Of a stretch of DNA of 64,000 nucleotides, positions 60,231 through 64,000 are shown piece after piece. Position numbers and translations under genes: made by a program. Each line of letters opens with the position of its first letter. Position 1 is the stretch's first letter. The notes under the pieces were generated by a model. It searched no databases. It was not told the origin of the DNA and saw nothing but the letters and a program-made list of their open reading frames with translations. Source of the stretch: Lepturacanthus savala (Eukaryota; Chordata; Actinopteri; Scombriformes; Trichiuridae); assembly GCA_030544235.1 (NCBI GenBank), contig CM060471.1, forward strand, positions 6,714,348 through 6,778,347. Reading direction: 5' to 3'.

Positions 60231-60597
60231 ATGTAGCAGCACAGAGATAAACTGGACGGATCTAGTGGAGGAGCTGAAGAAGACTGGACTCCAGCCTCAT
60301 TATACTGCAGCTCCTTTAAAGAAACACAAACTGGTGGAGCCCTCAGAGAAGCTCCATGAGAACATCTTCTCTCATCATGATGAGGTGATGAAGATGTTCT
60401 GTCATACTGATCAGCAGATTATCTGTTATCTCTGCTCTGTGGATGAACATAAAGGCCACGACACAGTCTCAGCTGCAGCAGAAAGGACTGAGAGGCAGAA
60501 AGAGATGGAGGGGAGTCGACAGAACATCCAACAGAGGATCCAGGACAGAAGAAAGATGTCAAGCTGCTTCAACAGCAGCTGGAGGACATCAGTCGCT
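60231..60597 (+). pseudogene. Truncated TRIM copy lacking RING and B-box1
   Basis: Homologous to the TRIM gene at 55877-56570. The start codon is kept but is followed directly by TAG. Compared with the intact gene, a 194-bp deletion removes nucleotides equivalent to 55907-56100, the entire RING, with a GA microhomology. A 132-bp in-frame deletion removes the equivalent of 56134-56265, the B-box1-like region, with a CTCCA repeat at the junction. B-box2 is kept, but its C155, C166-R167 neighbourhood has changed (C155 to F, R167 to H). A 1-bp deletion at about 60549 shifts the frame. Homology stops abruptly at GTCGCT (60597), where an AT-rich tract takes over, so the coiled-coil remainder and PRY/SPRY are absent. 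It cannot make a ligase. Confidence 0.9.
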
Positions 60598-60639
60598 ATA
60601 TATATATCAGTATATATAATAAGATAATTTTAATGCTTT

Positions 60640-61245
60640 AATGCCATCAGCTTATAATACTTATGATCTAATAAACCAATAATTTGACTAAAATCAAGCT
60701 TATGTTCTTCACATTTACGTTACTTTTACTGTAATACTTTAACTAAGTTAAGCCTATAATAATGTAGTTTTACTGCATTATTTAATAATACATGTGTGCT
60801 TTAATTCTTTGACTACATCAAGCTCATACTTCTGTGCTTTTTACTTTAATGCTTTAACTACATCCGGTTATCATACTTATCTACTTAAATTGCAATACTT
60901 CTTCAAGCTTATTTATGTACTTTTAATGCAATACATTAACTACATCAAGCTCATAATACTCTTGTACAGTTACTGCAATGCTTTAGCTACATTACGTTTA
61001 CTATACTGTTGTACTTTAACTCAAATACTGCATCAAGCTCATAATACTTGTACTTTAATTCATTAACTACATCAGCTCATGATACTTATGGTATAATACA
61101 CAATACTTACTTAAAAAGCAATACTTTAACTAAAATAAAGCTTATAATACTTATGCATGTTAATTTTACAGCACTGTAACTACGTTAAGCTCATAATACT
61201 TGTGTAGCCTAATGCTTTAACTGCATTAGTTGATGATACTTGTGT
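60640..61245. repeat. Degenerate minisatellite, about 13 units of 40-60 bp
   Basis: A recurring pattern, ACTTTAACTACATCAAGCTC then ATAATACTTGTGTACTTTA, repeats with variation. Landmark AAGCTCATAATACTT-like cores fall near 60648, 60693, 60747, 60817, 60863, 60903, 60945, 60990, 61034, 61072, 61135, 61183 and 61226. The mean period is about 48 bp. Units are diverged, so it is old. Several frames stay open across it, but the products (poly Y/L/T) are not protein-like. Confidence 0.75.
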
Positions 61246-61359
61246 ACTTGTACTACAGAAGGGTTGTGCTACACGTTCCTGCTCCTTTTTTAAATCACTG
61301 CTCTCCGCTTCTTCCGTCTCTCCGTCCATCTGCGTGTCAGCCTGCGCTGCAACCCACCG

Positions 61360-61705
61360 CGGTCCTCTACGGCTATTTTTATTATTGTTGTCATTGGTAA
61401 ACACGACACATCTGTCTTACCCACACCTGTCTCCTATTGGTCGAACAACCTGTCCGTCACAGCACTTCCGTTCGTTTGGCTGCTCCTGATTGGTCAGAGC
61501 TCCTCTTTTTTTCCCCTCTTCTTCGCGGCGGTGGGTCGGAGCCGCTGTATCCCCGGTCTGGCACGTTCCTAGCTAAATTCTCCACGGTGTAAATTTGGAT
61601 CCCCCCCCTTTTTTCACAAAACCTTCCCCACTAAAAAACACCGCAACCGCCGGTACGTTCTCGTTTAAAAACACACCTCCAGACCTCCAGCAGATACCTC
61701 AGAAG
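61360..61705 (+). promoter_or_regulatory. foxk2: CpG-island promoter and 5'-UTR of foxk2
   Basis: GC and CpG rise sharply from about 61340. Three ATTGG (inverted CCAAT, NF-Y type) boxes lie at 61393-61397, 61436-61440 and 61489-61493. An ACTTCCG motif (ETS-type) lies at 61464-61470. No TATA box is evident, as usual for a broadly expressed CpG-island gene. The transcription start is probably between 61500 and 61600. Confidence 0.6.
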
Positions 61706-62001
61706 ATGGCGGTGGTGAGCGGGATGTCGGGGTCGGCGGTAGCCCGGCTGGAGGGCCGAGAATTCGAGTATCTAATGAAGAAAAGGTCGGTGACCATCGG
61801 CCGGAACTCCTCGCAGGGCTCGGTGGATGTCAGCATGGGACACTCAAGCTTCATTTCCCGGCGACACCTCGAGATATTCACGGCGGGAGAAGACGGCACC
61901 GGCACCGGGGAGTTCTACCTCCGCTGCCTCGGAAAAAACGGGGTGTTCGTGGATGGGGTGTTCCAGAGAAGAGGGGCTCCACCTCTCCAGCTGCCGCGAA
62001 T
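61706..62001 (+). CDS. foxk2: foxk2 exon 1 (FHA domain), forkhead transcription factor
   Basis: Encodes the N-terminus and most of the forkhead-associated (FHA) phosphothreonine-binding domain of FOXK2, a nuclear forkhead transcription factor linked to autophagy, metabolism and BAP1 binding in mammals. Residues 12-98 read VARLEGREFEYL, then RSVTIGRNSSQGSVDVSMG (G32, R33), SFISRRHLEIF (S51, H54) and LRCLGKNGVFVDG (N78, G79), nearly identical to vertebrate FOXK2. SVDVSMGHSS separates it from FOXK1. The Ala/Gly-rich N-terminus of the mammalian protein and its insert before FYLRCLGKNG are much shorter here. The ATG at 61706 has a strong Kozak context (A at -3, G at +4). The frame is open upstream but without an ATG. 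The donor is AT|GTAAG at 62001/62002, leaving a phase-2 split codon. Confidence 0.95.
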
Positions 62002-63200
62002 GTAAGACGCCGACAAAATGTGTTTGAACCACAAAAAGAAAAAAGAAAAGGGAAAGGAAGAGTAATGCGTGTTCGTGTGTTGTTGTTTTGTTTGCACGTG
62101 TTATGTCGGCACACGCGAGCCGGTGCCGTGCGGCTGACACGTTAGTTTCATCACGTCATAGCTTTCAGAAACAAACACCGCAGCAGCTTCATTCATGACC
62201 GCGTGTGGATGTGTCGTCCAGCTCCTCTGTCCCGGTAGTCTGTGGTTCACCGGGTTCAACACACCGCGTTCCCCGTTGACTTTTTTTTTTTAGCTCCCCG
62301 GTGTGTTTGACCGTCACCGGGCTGCACAGTGGCCCAAACTATGTCAGAAGTGTGTTCTAATTTTCGTGTTTACCGGTAGTCGAGGTAAAAACGTTTTCAA
62401 AAGGCAGTTTTTTAAATGGAGTTTGGTTGTAGTGGTTTTAAATAGCAGATAATTTATTGCTATTTTGTTTTGGCTAAGACTCAAATGTTGTCTACGGTGG
62501 CCCAGAGGTGCAAAACTCAACATGTCAGGAACATGATATTTCAAGAAACACAATAACACGTTTATGTATTTGATGAGACCTTTTACCTTTTTTTTTGACC
62601 TCAGTAGTTTTCTCATGTAACAGGCTGAGAGCTGAACCCTGTACCTGCTGCAGTGTGTTTTTAAAAACACATCAGTGATGAATTATTGTTATATTCATGG
62701 TACACGTGAACACTTTATTTTTATTTCCTGGCATCATATGGTCACAGTGGCAGCCTGGAGTTTTGATCTGGCTCAATGTGGACTTGTCCTTTCCCGTCAC
62801 TATGTTTACACTGCTCAGCTTGTTTATCTTTTGAGGTTGTAATAGTCTGAAGAAGCATGTTGAACTGTGAGTGAATTCACATTTAACACATGTTACTGTA
62901 GGAAACGTTACTATGGCCACATGCCAGCACACACTGGTCCAAATATATCCTGTTACCAGTAATAATAAATTAGGACATGATGTGTTACATAATGGTCGTG
63001 GTGGACGTCCATATTTAAACTGTGAAGCTGAATCTCAGAGCTCCTCTCTGGGCTTCTCTTTGACCTGCTTGACCTCCATGTTGCTGGGCAGGAGGCTCAG
63101 TGACGCCGTAATAAGTGTTGTCTTGTGTACATGTGTGTAAAATACATATAAATATGTATACACCTGTGATTTTTTTTTTTTTTACTCCCCGCTTCCCCAG
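62002..63200 (+). other. foxk2: foxk2 intron 1
   Basis: Starts GTAAGA and ends CTTCCCCAG; 1199 bp. The first 300 bp remain CpG-rich. No repeat is recognised. Confidence 0.85.
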
Positions 63201-63395
63201 GTGTTGTTTCCGATTCCCCAGCACGAGTATAAAGATCACGTTCACAGCGCTGTCCAGTGACAAGAAGGAGCCAAGGAACGTGCCGGAATCACCGGTCAAG
63301 CCCGTCCAGCCTAAAATCTCCCCACTGACCATCAACATTCCCGACAACATTGCCCACCTCATGAGCCCACTGCCTTCACCCACAGGCACCATCAG
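63201..63395 (+). CDS. foxk2: foxk2 exon 2 (end of FHA and linker)
   Basis: The acceptor TTCCCCAG precedes GTGTTG. The first base completes the split codon from exon 1 (ATG, Met where mammals have Val), then reads CCFRFPSTSIKITFTALSS, closing the FHA fold. A linker follows with SPVKPVQPKISPLTINIP and ending SPLPSPTGTI, matching FOXK2 rather than FOXK1. The exon ends ATCAG|GTGATC in phase 2, to be joined to a Ser-type codon. Length 195 bp. The forkhead DNA-binding exons are beyond the window. The serine-proline motifs are likely phosphorylation sites, by inference from the family. Confidence 0.95.
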
Positions 63396-64000
63396 GTGAT
63401 CTTTATAATTACTATTATAGAATGAGCCTCATCAACGTGTTAAAGGTGCAATACGGTGGAAAGTCTGATGTTAATATCTGATTATAAGAAGGTCTCAGTG
63501 TCCCATGATTGATATTGTTCCATGCACACAGTCAGAAACTGTGCCTTAAAACCATCAGTCAGGACGTCTGAAGTTGTGATGTCACAAAGATACAGTCAGT
63601 GCCTTCCCCTTTTATATCAGCCAATAAGAGGAGAGGCTTGTTTATACTACTGAGACATACACACAACCTGTTGTTGTAGAGCTGCAGAGAGAAGCTGTGG
63701 AGCAGATGTAAAACTATGTTGAGAGGATTTTTCGTTATTAAAATATAAAATATATATGTTTAAATGTAAAGTAACCATTCAGATTCCAAATATGTTCAGT
63801 TTTCCCAAAGAACACCTACTTGAGGAGTATCTGTGTGTGTTGTCGCCATGGTAACTTACACCTTTTTTTTACGTTCTAATATATTATCAATGTGTAACAA
63901 TTTTAAATTTGTTTTAAAGCATAAAAAGTGTCCATTGTCTTTTCAATATAAAGCACTTCAATGGTCATGGCAAATAAAATAAAAGCGATAACACACCATG
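63396..64000 (+). other. foxk2: foxk2 intron 2 (partial)
   Basis: Begins GTGATC. AT-rich, no exon seen up to the window edge. Confidence 0.8.

Noticed and set aside
60640..61245. CRISPR-like array
   Set aside because: The repeats are diverged and have no constant spacers, and the genome is that of a vertebrate. It is a minisatellite.
61595..61705. N-terminal extension of foxk2 exon 1 by 37 codons
   Set aside because: The upstream part starts at TTG and has no ATG. The ATG at 61706 has a strong Kozak context.
1..64000. A novel gene cluster or defence-type system
   Set aside because: The only convincing genes are two TMEM238-family genes, one TRIM gene with a pseudogene, and foxk2. Their arrangement is ordinary linkage with no shared pathway.

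Overview
The window looks like teleost fish nuclear DNA, probably a spiny-rayed fish. The evidence is very low gene density, long (GT)n, (AT)n and (GA)n microsatellites, a tRNA-derived SINE of the common teleost type, many hAT and Tc1/mariner relics, a fish-type TRIM gene, and a vertebrate forkhead gene. No bacterial, viral or organellar gene order is present.

Layout. From 1 to about 40 kb I see no credible protein-coding exon. This gene-poor stretch holds DNA-transposon relics, including hAT copies with readable 8-bp target-site duplications, two Tc1 transposase fossils, a LINE-1 ORF2 relic and microsatellites. Between them lie GC-richer, low-repeat blocks (about 4.9-6.2, 11.2-13.3, 15.2-16.1, 22.0-22.95, 26.8-27.2 and 28.8-29.4 kb, with another at 43.4-44.2 kb) that are candidates for conserved non-coding elements. 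I infer this from texture only, without any alignment. From 40 to 49.3 kb two members of the TMEM238 family sit in the same orientation about 8 kb apart: a 179-aa tmem238 in a CpG-rich promoter and a 77-aa TMEM238-like gene. From 49.3 to 54 kb there are more transposon and LINE remnants. From 54 to 61.2 kb a locally duplicated unit of about 4.25 kb carries one intact single-exon RING/B-box/PRY-SPRY TRIM gene of 555 aa. Its downstream copy is wrecked: the RING and first B-box have been removed. A degenerate minisatellite follows. From 61.3 kb to the end lie the promoter and the first two coding exons of foxk2 (FHA domain); the forkhead exons lie beyond the right edge.

How the genes relate. The three gene types are not an operon or pathway; they are ordinary linked eukaryotic genes. 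The TMEM238 pair is a small membrane-protein family cluster, the TRIM locus is a typical rapidly duplicating fish immune-type E3 ligase locus, and foxk2 is a conserved transcription-factor gene. I found no evidence of a new biological system. The most informative structures are the TRIM tandem duplication with its microhomology-bounded domain deletions, a three-level nest of mobile elements at 16.4-18.6 kb, and a 13-unit degenerate minisatellite next to the foxk2 promoter.
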